A stretch of DNA of 64,000 bases from Paraclostridium ghonii (GTDB lineage Bacteria > Bacillota > Clostridia > Peptostreptococcales > Peptostreptococcaceae), in the NCBI RefSeq assembly GCF_030815085.1, contig NZ_JAUSWG010000003.1; one strand, 5' to 3'. How positions within the stretch are numbered: position 1 is the stretch's first letter; the number at the start of each line of letters is the position of its first letter. Positions 9,018 to 18,000 of the stretch are shown piece by piece. The notes under the pieces were generated by a model, which saw only the letters and a program-made list of their open reading frames with translations, did not search any database and had not been told where the DNA came from. Position numbers and translations under genes: made by a program.

Positions 9018-9332
9018 ATGAGTAGAGAAATTAATTATACCGAAAAATTTGTGCTTAGCACCTTAAAGCATCTTCCATCAATAGAAGAACAAGTTTTTTA
9101 TACATCAAATTTTTATATTATAGATATGTTAGTTGATATGGAAATTTTATTAGAAAAAGCAAAGCTTACAGACTATCAAAGAGAATTATTTTCTCTTTAT
9201 TACATTGATGGGTACACATTACAGGAGATTGCAGATAAATATGGTCACTATAATCACAATACTCCAAGAGATACAATTAAAAGAATAAAGAAAAAAATTA
9301 ATAAAGTTTTAGAGATTTGGGGTGAAATATAG
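9018..9332 (+). CDS. Sigma-70 region 4-like regulator of the tail cassette
   Basis: A 104-residue protein whose C-terminal half looks like sigma region 4: LTDYQRELFSLYYIDGYTLQEIADKYGHYNHNTPRDTIKRIKKKI. No region 2 is present, so it resembles phage late-gene activators (ArpU/YvrI type) more than a full sigma factor. It is the first gene of the cassette and overlaps the next gene by one base. The ribosome site is weak. It probably turns on the tail operon; that is inference. Confidence 0.75.
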   Translation: MSREINYTEKFVLSTLKHLPSIEEQVFYTSNFYIIDMLVDMEILLEKAKLTDYQRELFSLYYIDGYTLQEIADKYGHYNHNTPRDTIKRIKKKINKVLEIWGEI

Positions 9333-9685
9333 TGTACAAATTTGTAAATAATATTAACTCAAAATACTTAAACAAATTAGAAAAAATAACTAGTAAATAT
9401 GTATCTCTAGAGGAAAAAAAACTATTTATTATAGAAATAACAGAAGAATATTTTTATGAAACTAATAAACTAATGCCAGAAGAATTACTTATAATTTTAG
9501 CAAATTGGTTTTTAGAATGCATATTAAAATCAAAAGATGTTGATAAGGTCTCTAAATCAGATTATCCTATATTATCTTATCATCAAATAAAAAGAAGAAA
9601 TAATAAACAATTATCAGTTCCGTATGAAACTTTAGATTATATAAATCAACCAAAATCAAAAAAAGTAAGATGTAATACAGAATAA
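9332..9685 (+). CDS. Small protein of unknown function in the tail cassette
   Basis: 117 residues starting at a GTG that overlaps the previous stop by one base. The sequence is charged, with a helix-rich centre (EEKKLFIIEITEEYFYETNKLMPEELLIILANWFLECIL) and a basic tail. I do not recognise a family. Coupling to the sigma-like gene suggests a regulatory partner. Confidence 0.6.
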   Translation: MYKFVNNINSKYLNKLEKITSKYVSLEEKKLFIIEITEEYFYETNKLMPEELLIILANWFLECILKSKDVDKVSKSDYPILSYHQIKRRNNKQLSVPYETLDYINQPKSKKVRCNTE

Positions 9686-9889
9686 AAATAAAATATAATA
9701 AAAAAATACTATCATTTTTTTATTATAGCTGCACTAGTAGGTGTAAAAGTATAAATTCTTTTACAAAATATTTTAATTTCTTTCATATCTGATAAAAATG
9801 GTTCAAAGATTATCTAAAAAGTAAGTATTAAAGAATGGTAATAAAAAATGACTAAGCACAAATGTGCTTGTATAGGAGAAGAAATATAA

Positions 9890-10255
9890 ATGGATATATT
9901 AACTTTATGTAATTTAATAGGAGATATAACAGGAATACAAATATATCCTATAGAGTTTCCTAACATAGAGTCACCAATATTAAGTAAAGTAGAACTTACA
10001 ACAGCTATGTTAGAAAAAGGTGGATTATATGACTTTAACATTGAAATAGGAACAAAAGCAAATAATCCAAAAGACGCTGAAAGGCTGTCTATAGATATTA
10101 TAAACAAACTTCATAGAAAAACTAATATAGAATATGATGCATATCAAGTTGTATTAATAACAGCTGATAGACCTTACCCAGAACATAAAGATACTTTGGA
10201 AGATGGTAAGCATTATTACACATGTAAATTTAGGATGTTAGCATGTATTATGTAG
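9890..10255 (+). CDS. Phage tail terminator / minor capsid-like protein
   Basis: 121 residues with the pattern of siphophage tail-completion proteins (GDITGIQIYPIEFPNIESP, then a beta-rich body ending YYTCKFRMLACIM). It lies directly before the tail tube gene, where the tail terminator is found in siphophages. It would cap the tube at the end that joins the head. TAGGAG at 9873 is the ribosome site. A small hairpin (AAGCACAAATGTGCTT) lies just upstream. Assignment relies mainly on position and size. Confidence 0.65.
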   Translation: MDILTLCNLIGDITGIQIYPIEFPNIESPILSKVELTTAMLEKGGLYDFNIEIGTKANNPKDAERLSIDIINKLHRKTNIEYDAYQVVLITADRPYPEHKDTLEDGKHYYTCKFRMLACIM

Positions 10256-10317
10256 GTTTGTTAAAAGTATTCTACATATCAAGAAAAATAAAACAAAAAT
10301 AAAGAGGAGTGATTTAA

Positions 10318-10737
10318 ATGGCTAAGAAAATAGCAGGCGTAGACGTATTATTAATGGTAGAAATAGGTGGAGAAAAAGTTGCAATAGGTGGACAAAAAGG
10401 TGCTTCATTAACTAGAACAGCAGAAACTATAGATGTTACAGATAAAACATCTGGAGGATGGTCTGAAAGTATAATGGGACTAAAGTCATGGACTATAGAA
10501 TGTGAAGGTTTAGTAACTTTAGGAGACCAAGGATTAGAGCATTTACATACTTGTTTTGATAATGGAACATTAATAGATGCAGCTATAAAAGTTGGTGGAA
10601 ATGATGGATATTCTTATAAAGGTCAAGTTCTTATAACAGAATTCCCAGAAGAGTATGCACAAGATGATGCAGTTACATATTCTGTAACATTACAAGGAGC
10701 ATCAGCTTTAGTAAGAGAAAGCAATAAACCCGCTTAA
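10318..10737 (+). CDS. Phage major tail tube protein
   Basis: 139 residues resembling the TP901-1-type major tail protein family: IAGVDVLLMVEIGGEKVAIG near the start, TAETIDVTDKTSGGW, then a typical tail-tube core and GASALVRE at the end. Subunits would stack as hexamer rings to form the flexible tube. GAGGAG at 10302-10307 supports the ATG. It is followed by the chaperone pair, as in phages. Confidence 0.88.
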   Translation: MAKKIAGVDVLLMVEIGGEKVAIGGQKGASLTRTAETIDVTDKTSGGWSESIMGLKSWTIECEGLVTLGDQGLEHLHTCFDNGTLIDAAIKVGGNDGYSYKGQVLITEFPEEYAQDDAVTYSVTLQGASALVRESNKPA

Positions 10738-10800
10738 TAATAATTAAAATAGATAAATATTTAAACTAATATATAAAGATATAAATTGGAGGAAATTAAA

Positions 10801-11082
10801 ATGAAAAAGGGAACATTAATAAAGTTAGATAGAGAAAGATATTTAAAATTTACATTGAATTCAGTTAGAATGTTAGAAAAAGAATATAATATATCATTAG
10901 ATAAAATAGATGAAGATTTTTCAATGGAAAAAATTCAAATGTTACTTCACGTTGGTCTTTTAAAGGATGATCCAGAGTTAACTTTTGAGGAAGTTGGAGA
11001 ATTAGTAGATATGTCAAATATAAAAATAGTTGTAGAAGCATTAACACAAGCTCTTGGGGGTTTACAGGGACAAAAAAACTAG
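10801..11082 (+). CDS. Tail assembly chaperone, short form (gpG-like)
   Basis: A 93-residue acidic helical protein between tail tube and tape measure, the place of lambda gpG-type chaperones. GGAGGA at 10788-10793 selects the ATG at 10801 over a TTG at 10786. It ends QGQKN and stop immediately after a heptanucleotide slippery sequence, which produces the longer fusion described separately. It is expected to coat the tape measure during assembly. Confidence 0.8.
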   Translation: MKKGTLIKLDRERYLKFTLNSVRMLEKEYNISLDKIDEDFSMEKIQMLLHVGLLKDDPELTFEEVGELVDMSNIKIVVEALTQALGGLQGQKN

Positions 11083-11414
11083 GTAGTTGGTCAGATATAT
11101 GCTACTGGGGATATGGAGTTTTTCATTTAAAACCATGTGAATTATATAATTTAGCTCCAGATGAGTTAGTAGAGATGGTTGAATCATATATAGATTATAG
11201 AGAAGATGAGATTGATAGTAAAATGCAAATATTAGCATGGCAAACTTCAATAATTATAAATTGCATGGGCACCTTAAAAAAGAAAGTAAAACCAGGAGAT
11301 TTATATAAATCAGATGATAAATCTGACTTACCTAACGATGTAAAATTTATAGGAAAAGATAAAAAAGCTGAGTTAGAGAATGAACTTCTATCTATTTTTA
11401 AAATTAATAACTAA
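10801..11414 (+). CDS. Tail assembly chaperone, -1 frameshift fusion (gpGT-like)
   Basis: A -1 shift at AAAAAAC (11073-11079) lets ribosomes pass the stop at 11080-11082 and read on as KLGSWSDICYWGYGVFHLKP and further to 11414, adding about 110 residues. The added frame is open from the slip site without needing an ATG; the ATG at 11175 lies well inside it. A short plus long chaperone pair made by frameshifting is conserved in long-tailed phages. The frame geometry fits exactly; shifting itself is not proven by sequence. Confidence 0.85.
11073..11079 (+). promoter_or_regulatory. Programmed -1 frameshift slippery site
   Basis: A AAA AAC in the zero frame, directly followed by the zero-frame TAG. 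Both tRNAs can re-pair after slipping one base back. Confidence 0.85.
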
Positions 11415-11419
11415 ATTGT

Positions 11420-11456
11420 AAGACCATTGGGATAAAAATATCCTAATGGTCTTTTC
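11420..11456 (+). terminator. Hairpin between chaperone and tape measure genes
   Basis: Arms of 15 bases (11420-11434 and 11439-11453) followed by TTTTC. It may terminate some transcripts and set the tape measure level. Confidence 0.7.
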
Positions 11457-11489
11457 ATATATATATTTTTAGAAAAGGAGGGGAATAAT

Positions 11490-13154
11490 TTGAGTCAAGC
11501 ATTAGGAAAATTTAAAACGGATTTTAAACAGATGGGAAAAGATGTATCAAGCACTTTAAGTACATCTTTTAAAGACCTTAAAAAATCTATAGAAGAAGTA
11601 AATGCCGAAAGTAAAAAATTAGATAATTCTTTATCTAATATAAAACCTGATTTTAGTTTTATAACAAATCAGATAGGTGGGTTAAAGGGTGCTTTAATAA
11701 CAATGGGCTTAGACATTATAAGTTCACTTTTCCCAACTCAAGAAATAACAAAGCAATTAGAAGAAGTTAAGGAAAAAATAATAACATTATTAAAACCAAT
11801 AGCAGATAAAATAAGTGGTTTTATTGGAGAAGGTATGATAGCAGCAAAAGATGCAATTCTTAGCTTTTGTGATTCAATATCAAATGTAATAGGTAAATTG
11901 TCTGAGTATAAGTCAGTACTAGAAACAGTTGGACAGCTCTTAGCAATTTTAGCAGTAGGGATTGCAGCCTATGTTGTAACTCAAAATTTAGCAGCAATAG
12001 CAACTGCAACTGTTAGCGCAATTATGTCAGCATATACAATTATAGTAGGAATCGCCAATACCGTTACAGCTGCATTCGGAGCAATAATGGCATTTATAAC
12101 AAGCCCAATAGGAATTATAACTTTTGCAATAATGGCATTATTTTTAGTAATAAAGAACTGGGACTCAATTTCAGCGTTTTTAGCAAATGTATGGGCTGGA
12201 ATATGTGATATAGCAATGAGTATTTGGGGAAGTATAAGTGAGTTTTTAACAAACTTATGGACTAGCGTTTGTGAAATGGCAATGACTATTTGGGCTAGTA
12301 TTGGTGAATTTTTTACTACATTATGGACTGGTATTTGTGAGATAGCAATGAGTATTTGGACTGGTATTTGTGAGTTTTTAACAAGCTTATGGACTAGCAT
12401 TTGTGAAATGGCAATGACTATTTGGGCTAGTATTGGTGAATTTTTTACTACATTATGGACTGGTATTTCTTCAATAGCTATAAATATTTGGTCCGGTATA
12501 AGTTCATTTTTATCAGGCATTTGGTCTGGTATATCTTCAGCAGCAATAGGAATATGGAGTGGTGTTTGTAATTTCTTAATAAGTATATTTACTAATATAT
12601 CAAACTTCATAAGCACATCATGGAATGGTATACAAAATATTGTTACTTCAGTTGGTTCTGCAATAGGAAGTGCAGTATCAAATGTATTTAATGGTATATC
12701 AACAACAGTACAAAGTGTAATGGATAAAGCTAAAAATATAGTCTCTGGAGCATTTGACTTTATAAAAGGAATATTTAATGCGGTGTTAAAACCTAATATA
12801 AAGTTACCACATTTTGATATATCAGGTAAATTTTCATTAAATCCACTACAGGTACCTAAGTTAGGGATCAGCTGGTATCAAACAGGTGGTATATTCACAG
12901 GTGCTTCAGTTATAGGGGTTGGTGAAAATGGAGATGAAGCAGTTTTACCATTAAGTAACAAAAGAAGAATGAAACCTTTTGCAAATGCTGTGGCATCAAT
13001 GATAGGTGTAGATAATCCAAATCAGCAAGCACACCAAGGTGTAACTATAAACATAGATAATATGTCTGTTAGAAATGATATGGACATAAAGAAAATAGCA
13101 GAAGAAATTAATAGATTAGCTACTAGAGAAAATAGAAAATTGGGGATAATATAA
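11490..13154 (+). CDS. Tail tape measure protein, short
   Basis: 554 residues, starting at a TTG behind AGGAGGGG. The N-terminal part is helical and charged, residues about 140-215 are hydrophobic, and residues about 227-357 consist of 11-residue Trp-rich repeats (IWxGIxxFLxxL pattern). The C-terminal region has the tape-measure GEAGDEAVLPL-like motif (GENGDEAVLPL). Tape measure length sets tail length, and most siphophage versions exceed 700 residues, so the tail would be short. A 132-bp direct repeat inside the gene (copies from about 12271 and 12403) shows that it has grown by duplication. Long open frames on the opposite strand here are shadows. Confidence 0.88.
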   Translation: MSQALGKFKTDFKQMGKDVSSTLSTSFKDLKKSIEEVNAESKKLDNSLSNIKPDFSFITNQIGGLKGALITMGLDIISSLFPTQEITKQLEEVKEKIITLLKPIADKISGFIGEGMIAAKDAILSFCDSISNVIGKLSEYKSVLETVGQLLAILAVGIAAYVVTQNLAAIATATVSAIMSAYTIIVGIANTVTAAFGAIMAFITSPIGIITFAIMALFLVIKNWDSISAFLANVWAGICDIAMSIWGSISEFLTNLWTSVCEMAMTIWASIGEFFTTLWTGICEIAMSIWTGICEFLTSLWTSICEMAMTIWASIGEFFTTLWTGISSIAINIWSGISSFLSGIWSGISSAAIGIWSGVCNFLISIFTNISNFISTSWNGIQNIVTSVGSAIGSAVSNVFNGISTTVQSVMDKAKNIVSGAFDFIKGIFNAVLKPNIKLPHFDISGKFSLNPLQVPKLGISWYQTGGIFTGASVIGVGENGDEAVLPLSNKRRMKPFANAVASMIGVDNPNQQAHQGVTINIDNMSVRNDMDIKKIAEEINRLATRENRKLGII

Positions 13155-13179
13155 AAATTATTAGATAAGGAGGAGACAA

Positions 13180-14982
13180 ATGCAAATAACCTATGGTGGA
13201 AATGATTTAACAAAATACTTTAAGGTAGTAAATGTGAAGCGACAAATATTACCTAAAAGAATAAATTATACAAAAGAAATACCAAGTGTTAATGGAGAGT
13301 ATTATAGTGGATATAAATATGGAATAAGAACTATTGAAGTAGATTTTTCTATTATCGCAGATAGTAAAGATGATTACTTTAACAAGGCAAGACAATTAGC
13401 ATCTATGACAGATGTAGTTATTCCTACTAAACTAGAATTTAGTGATGAGCCCGATAAATACTACTATGCAGTTGTTGACGGGAGTATAAATATAGATCAA
13501 ATAATGAACTATGGTGCAGGCACAATATCTTTTGTATGTCATGATCCAATAGCATATTCAAAAGAAGAAAAGATATTTACAGCATCAGAAGATAATAAAT
13601 TAACTATAGATAATAAAGGAACAGCATTTACTAGGCCATTAATAAATGTATCTTTTGGACAAGATGCTCACTTTTTACAATGTACATATTTTACAGGAGA
13701 AACAATATTATTAGGTACTAGGCCTGATGTAGATAAACCAAGTGTATCACAATCTGATTTAGTATTAGACGAGCCTTGTGAGGTAACTACAGACTTTACA
13801 AGTGTCGGAAATATATTAGATTCAGACAGAGAAGTTATGGGAAATTGTACAACAAATCAAGGTGGATATGGAATTGTATGTGCAAATTATGGTTCATCTA
13901 CAAATGGATGGCATGGAGGGGCATTAAAAAGGAGTATTGGACCTAATTTAGAAGAATTTGAGATAGTTGCAATGATGGAACATAATTCAGGTGGAAAACT
14001 AGGGTATGGTTCAAATGTTACAGATAAACCGGCCAATAATTCAGTATATACTTGCACAGCTGAGCCTTCTTTAAGGATAAGACAGGATAGAACAACAAAT
14101 AGTAACAAGATTGGTTCTATCCCAAAAGGAAAAGATATAACCGTAACTGATATATTAAAAGGATGGGGAAAAGTTACTTATGGTGGAGTAACTGGATATT
14201 CTTGTATGGATTATTTAAGTTTAAAACAGACTAGTAAAAATAGTTATAGTTTAACTGAAGACCCATCAACTGAAAACAGACTAGGTAGGATAGAGTTATA
14301 TGGATTTGACTCTAATGGACAGAAATTATTTAAATTTGTATTAAAAGATTCAGAAGAATGGTTTGAATATACAGAACCAGAGGTATATATAGGAAATGCT
14401 TTAGTACTATCTGATAATAAATCTGCCCCAAAACCAATAACTGAGAAAGTACAAGATGATAATAATAAAACCATAACAAAGGAAGTTGATAGTGGCAGAT
14501 TTGGTGACTGGAATGAATTTTGTGGTAATTTTAAGTTAAAAAGAACTAAATTATCAAATGGAAGTTATCAGTGGTATGCGGAAGTTAATAAAGTTAAAGA
14601 TGGAAAAGTTACAAATAGCATAAAAACTAATACATTATCAAGTGATAATTATCCAAAAGGGTCTTTAAATCATGTAGTTATATGGTTTGGACAATATAAA
14701 GATGCAGTAGTAGTCGATACTATGTGTTTAACTGATATTAAAGTAAGAAGACTTAATCAATTGCCTAATGAACCTATAAATCAAAAGATATTTAAAGCAG
14801 GAGAAGAGGTAATAATAGATTGCTCACAGCATAAGGTTTACTCTAAAGATAATGATTATATGCAGTATTTAGACATTGGTAGTGAATTTTTTGATGTTAG
14901 AGATGGAGTGTCTGAAATTAGATGTATATCAGATGATAAGAGTATAGATGTAGAGGCTTCAATTGTTGAAAAATGGTTGTAA
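13180..14982 (+). CDS. Distal tail (Dit-like) protein with embedded SH3 domain
   Basis: 600 residues. The first 150 match the distal tail protein family that joins tube and baseplate (NGEYYSGYKYGIRTIEVDFSI, FVCHDPIAYS). Residues about 289-348 form a bacterial SH3 module (SLRIRQDRTTNSNKIGSIPKG, then KVTYGGVTGYSCMDYLSL), likely wall-binding. The part after it looks like a lectin-type beta sandwich, and the end (DGVSEIRCISD) returns to the Dit pattern. Such an 'evolved' Dit would add a host-binding module. AGGAGG at 13169-13174 sets the start. Confidence 0.85.
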   Translation: MQITYGGNDLTKYFKVVNVKRQILPKRINYTKEIPSVNGEYYSGYKYGIRTIEVDFSIIADSKDDYFNKARQLASMTDVVIPTKLEFSDEPDKYYYAVVDGSINIDQIMNYGAGTISFVCHDPIAYSKEEKIFTASEDNKLTIDNKGTAFTRPLINVSFGQDAHFLQCTYFTGETILLGTRPDVDKPSVSQSDLVLDEPCEVTTDFTSVGNILDSDREVMGNCTTNQGGYGIVCANYGSSTNGWHGGALKRSIGPNLEEFEIVAMMEHNSGGKLGYGSNVTDKPANNSVYTCTAEPSLRIRQDRTTNSNKIGSIPKGKDITVTDILKGWGKVTYGGVTGYSCMDYLSLKQTSKNSYSLTEDPSTENRLGRIELYGFDSNGQKLFKFVLKDSEEWFEYTEPEVYIGNALVLSDNKSAPKPITEKVQDDNNKTITKEVDSGRFGDWNEFCGNFKLKRTKLSNGSYQWYAEVNKVKDGKVTNSIKTNTLSSDNYPKGSLNHVVIWFGQYKDAVVVDTMCLTDIKVRRLNQLPNEPINQKIFKAGEEVIIDCSQHKVYSKDNDYMQYLDIGSEFFDVRDGVSEIRCISDDKSIDVEASIVEKWL

Positions 14983-14989
14983 AATTACT

Positions 14990-15022
14990 AAAAAAAGAAA
15001 GGATTATATCCTTTCTTTTTTT
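14990..15022 (+). terminator. Hairpin between Dit and Tal genes
   Basis: AAAAAAGAAAGGAT and its complement around a tiny loop, ending in a T run; a terminator or attenuator inside the operon. Confidence 0.75.
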
Positions 15023-15043
15023 AGTATAAAGGAGGTTTAATTT

Positions 15044-18000
15044 ATGTTATATATATTAAATAAACAGGAACAAATTATATCTACTTTATCTAATAAAGGC
15101 GATATGAATAAGGTAGTTCCTTATTTTGAAGATATCCATATAGAAGAGTTAGATACTGGAGTTGAAACTTTTGAATTTAAAACAATATCTAATTCAAAGG
15201 CTTCAAATAGTATACAGATAGGAAACTATGTAGCATTTAAGGATAAAGAGCATTATAAAATATTTCAAATTAGAGAAGTTAAAGAAGTTCATACAGAACA
15301 AGTTGAAAAGTATGTATATTGCGAAAGTGCATGCTTAGAACTATTAAATGAAGTAATTAGGCCAATGGAAATAAACTCGGCTAATTTAAATCAATTTCTA
15401 AAAACTATATTAGAGGGTACTTCATGGTCAATAGGTATGTTAGATGCTAGTTTAAATGAGGTTATACCTGTTGATTTATCTGGCTATGACAATGTATATA
15501 AAGTTATACAAGATGTCGTTATTGGAAAATTTGGAGGAGAAATAAGGTTTAGAGTTGAGATAGCAAACAATAGAATTATTGCTAAATATATAGATGTATT
15601 TGCAAAAAGAGGAAGAGTAACTAAGCATAGATTTGAGTACGGTGTAAATATGACTAGTGTAGAAAAGATTGTAGATTCATCGGAGTTAGTTACTGCACTT
15701 ATTGGTTTAGGTAAAGATGATATAACATTTAAAGAAGTTGAGTCTGATGATAAACCAAAAAATCAAGATTTTATAATAAATGAAGATGCTTATAATAGAT
15801 GGAACAATAAAGGTTCACATATAATGGGTGTATTTAATTGTGAAAGCGAATCACCACAAGAGTTACTAAAGTTAACAAGAGAAGAGCTAAAAAGAAGAAG
15901 TAATCCTAAAATAACATATAACTTAGAAGTAGAATTGTTAGGAGAAGATGTAGATTTAGGAGATGAAGTATTTGTAATAGACAATGAGTTTAATCCCCCA
16001 CTATATTTATCAGCACGAGTAAATAAACTAGAAAGATCTAAAACAGATAGTCAAATCAATAGATGTACTTTGGCTAATTTCAAAGAGGTTAAATCTAGTA
16101 TAACTAGTGAGATGAGAGCATTAGCAGATGGCTTAGAAGGAAAATTAGATGATAAGATAAATCAAAAGTTTCCAATAGGAAATGATGATATACAAAATGA
16201 TGCTATAACATCAGATAAAATTAAAGATAATCAGGTATATGGTTCACATATATTTGCTAATCAAATTACAGCTGATCACATAGATGCTGATCAAATAAAA
16301 GCAAAACATATAGATACTGATGCAATAAAGTCAAAACATATAGATGCTGATCAAATACAATCTGAGCACATAGATGCTAATCAAATTACAGCAAAACACT
16401 TGTCAAGCTCAAGTATAAAAGCTGAGCATATAGATGCTAATCAAATCACAGCAAAACACTTAAGTGCAAATTCAATCCTTGCTGGTTCAACGGTAATTGG
16501 ACAAGGTGCAATTGGCTCAGCACAAATATCAGAATTATCAGCAAGTAAAATTTCAAGTGGAACAATAGATACTTCTAATATTGACATACAAGGTGAAAAT
16601 GGCATGTTAAAACTTAAAGGTAACAGATTGCAAGTTTTTACAGGTTCAGGAAATCAAAGATTTGAAAGAGTATCACTAGGGGATGTTAATAATGATAGTT
16701 CATACTATGGCTTACTCGTAAGGGGTTCTGATGGTAACACGGTTTTATTTGATGAAAAAGGTATTACTGAAAAAGGTATTACTGATGGACTAATTACAAA
16801 TGAACACATCAGTGGAGATACACAAATTGATGGTTCTAAATTGGATATATCTTCAGTTATAAGAGAAATAAACGATGATACTGAAAAAATAACAGGACAT
16901 GCTATATCAGTTGAAGGGTCAACATTGTCAACAAAGCTTACACAAATTGAAAACAAGCAAAATGATAATGGAAAGGCTATTGAAAGTAATACAACACAAA
17001 TAAAAGCAAATGAAAAATCTATAAATTTAAAAGTTGATACTCAAACATATACTGAAGATAAAAATAATATGACATCAAGTATAAATAAAAATACTTCAGA
17101 TATATCACAATTAAATAATGAAATAAAGTTAAAGGTTGAACAAACTGATATAAACACAGCAATAGATAATTTACAAATTGGTGGGACAAACCTTTCACAG
17201 TACACAAGCTTTGAATTAAATAATGTTGCAGAAAAATGGATGACAAGTAATCCAGTTAATTCAAGTTTATTTATTGATGTGTATGATGGATTTGGTAATA
17301 ATCTTTTAACAGATGCTTTTATAAAAGGAAAGAATGTATTAAGACAAAGAATTGATATTGAAAAGATGGTGGCAAGTGGTGGTGCTTATGATTATATAAA
17401 CTTAAGATACGATAATGATAGAGTTCTTACACTTGAACCAAATACAGAATACACACTTTCTTTTTGGGCTTATAAAGGTGATAACACACAAGGCTTATGG
17501 GGTGCTGTGCTAAAAGTTAATGATAATGGGTCAATAGGATCAGAAATAGGAAGAACAGAAGAATATACTAAATACACAGGTGGGTTCACTTACCATGAAG
17601 TAACCTTTACTACTGATGTCACTGTAAAATATTTTGTAAGATTATATAACAGACATAAAGCAACATTAACAAAAGGTAACGCTGATGTTTATTGGTATAA
17701 TATTAAACTTGAAAAAGGTAACAAGGCAACTGAATGGTCAGTGTGTCCTTTAGATATTAGAACTGAAATAACAAATGTAAAGACTGAAGTAACAACAAAT
17801 CTTGATGGGTTCAAGACTGAAGTATCTAAAAATTATTATACAAAGAATGATGTTGACAACAAGGGATATCAAACCTCATCACAGGTTCAACAAACTGTTG
17901 ATGGCTTAAAAGTTAAATTTGAAGAAAGTGGTGGTTATAATTTACTTAAAAACTATTCTTTTTATAATGGCTTAGCTCACTGGGACAATTGGGGGTCATG

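Noticed and set aside
11981..12616. 211-codon minus-strand frame
   Set aside because: It is the reverse shadow of the Trp repeats in the tape measure gene; no ribosome site.
16270..16485. DNA repeats in the Tal gene as a CRISPR array
   Set aside because: They are 30-base coding repeats giving a decapeptide stalk in an open frame.
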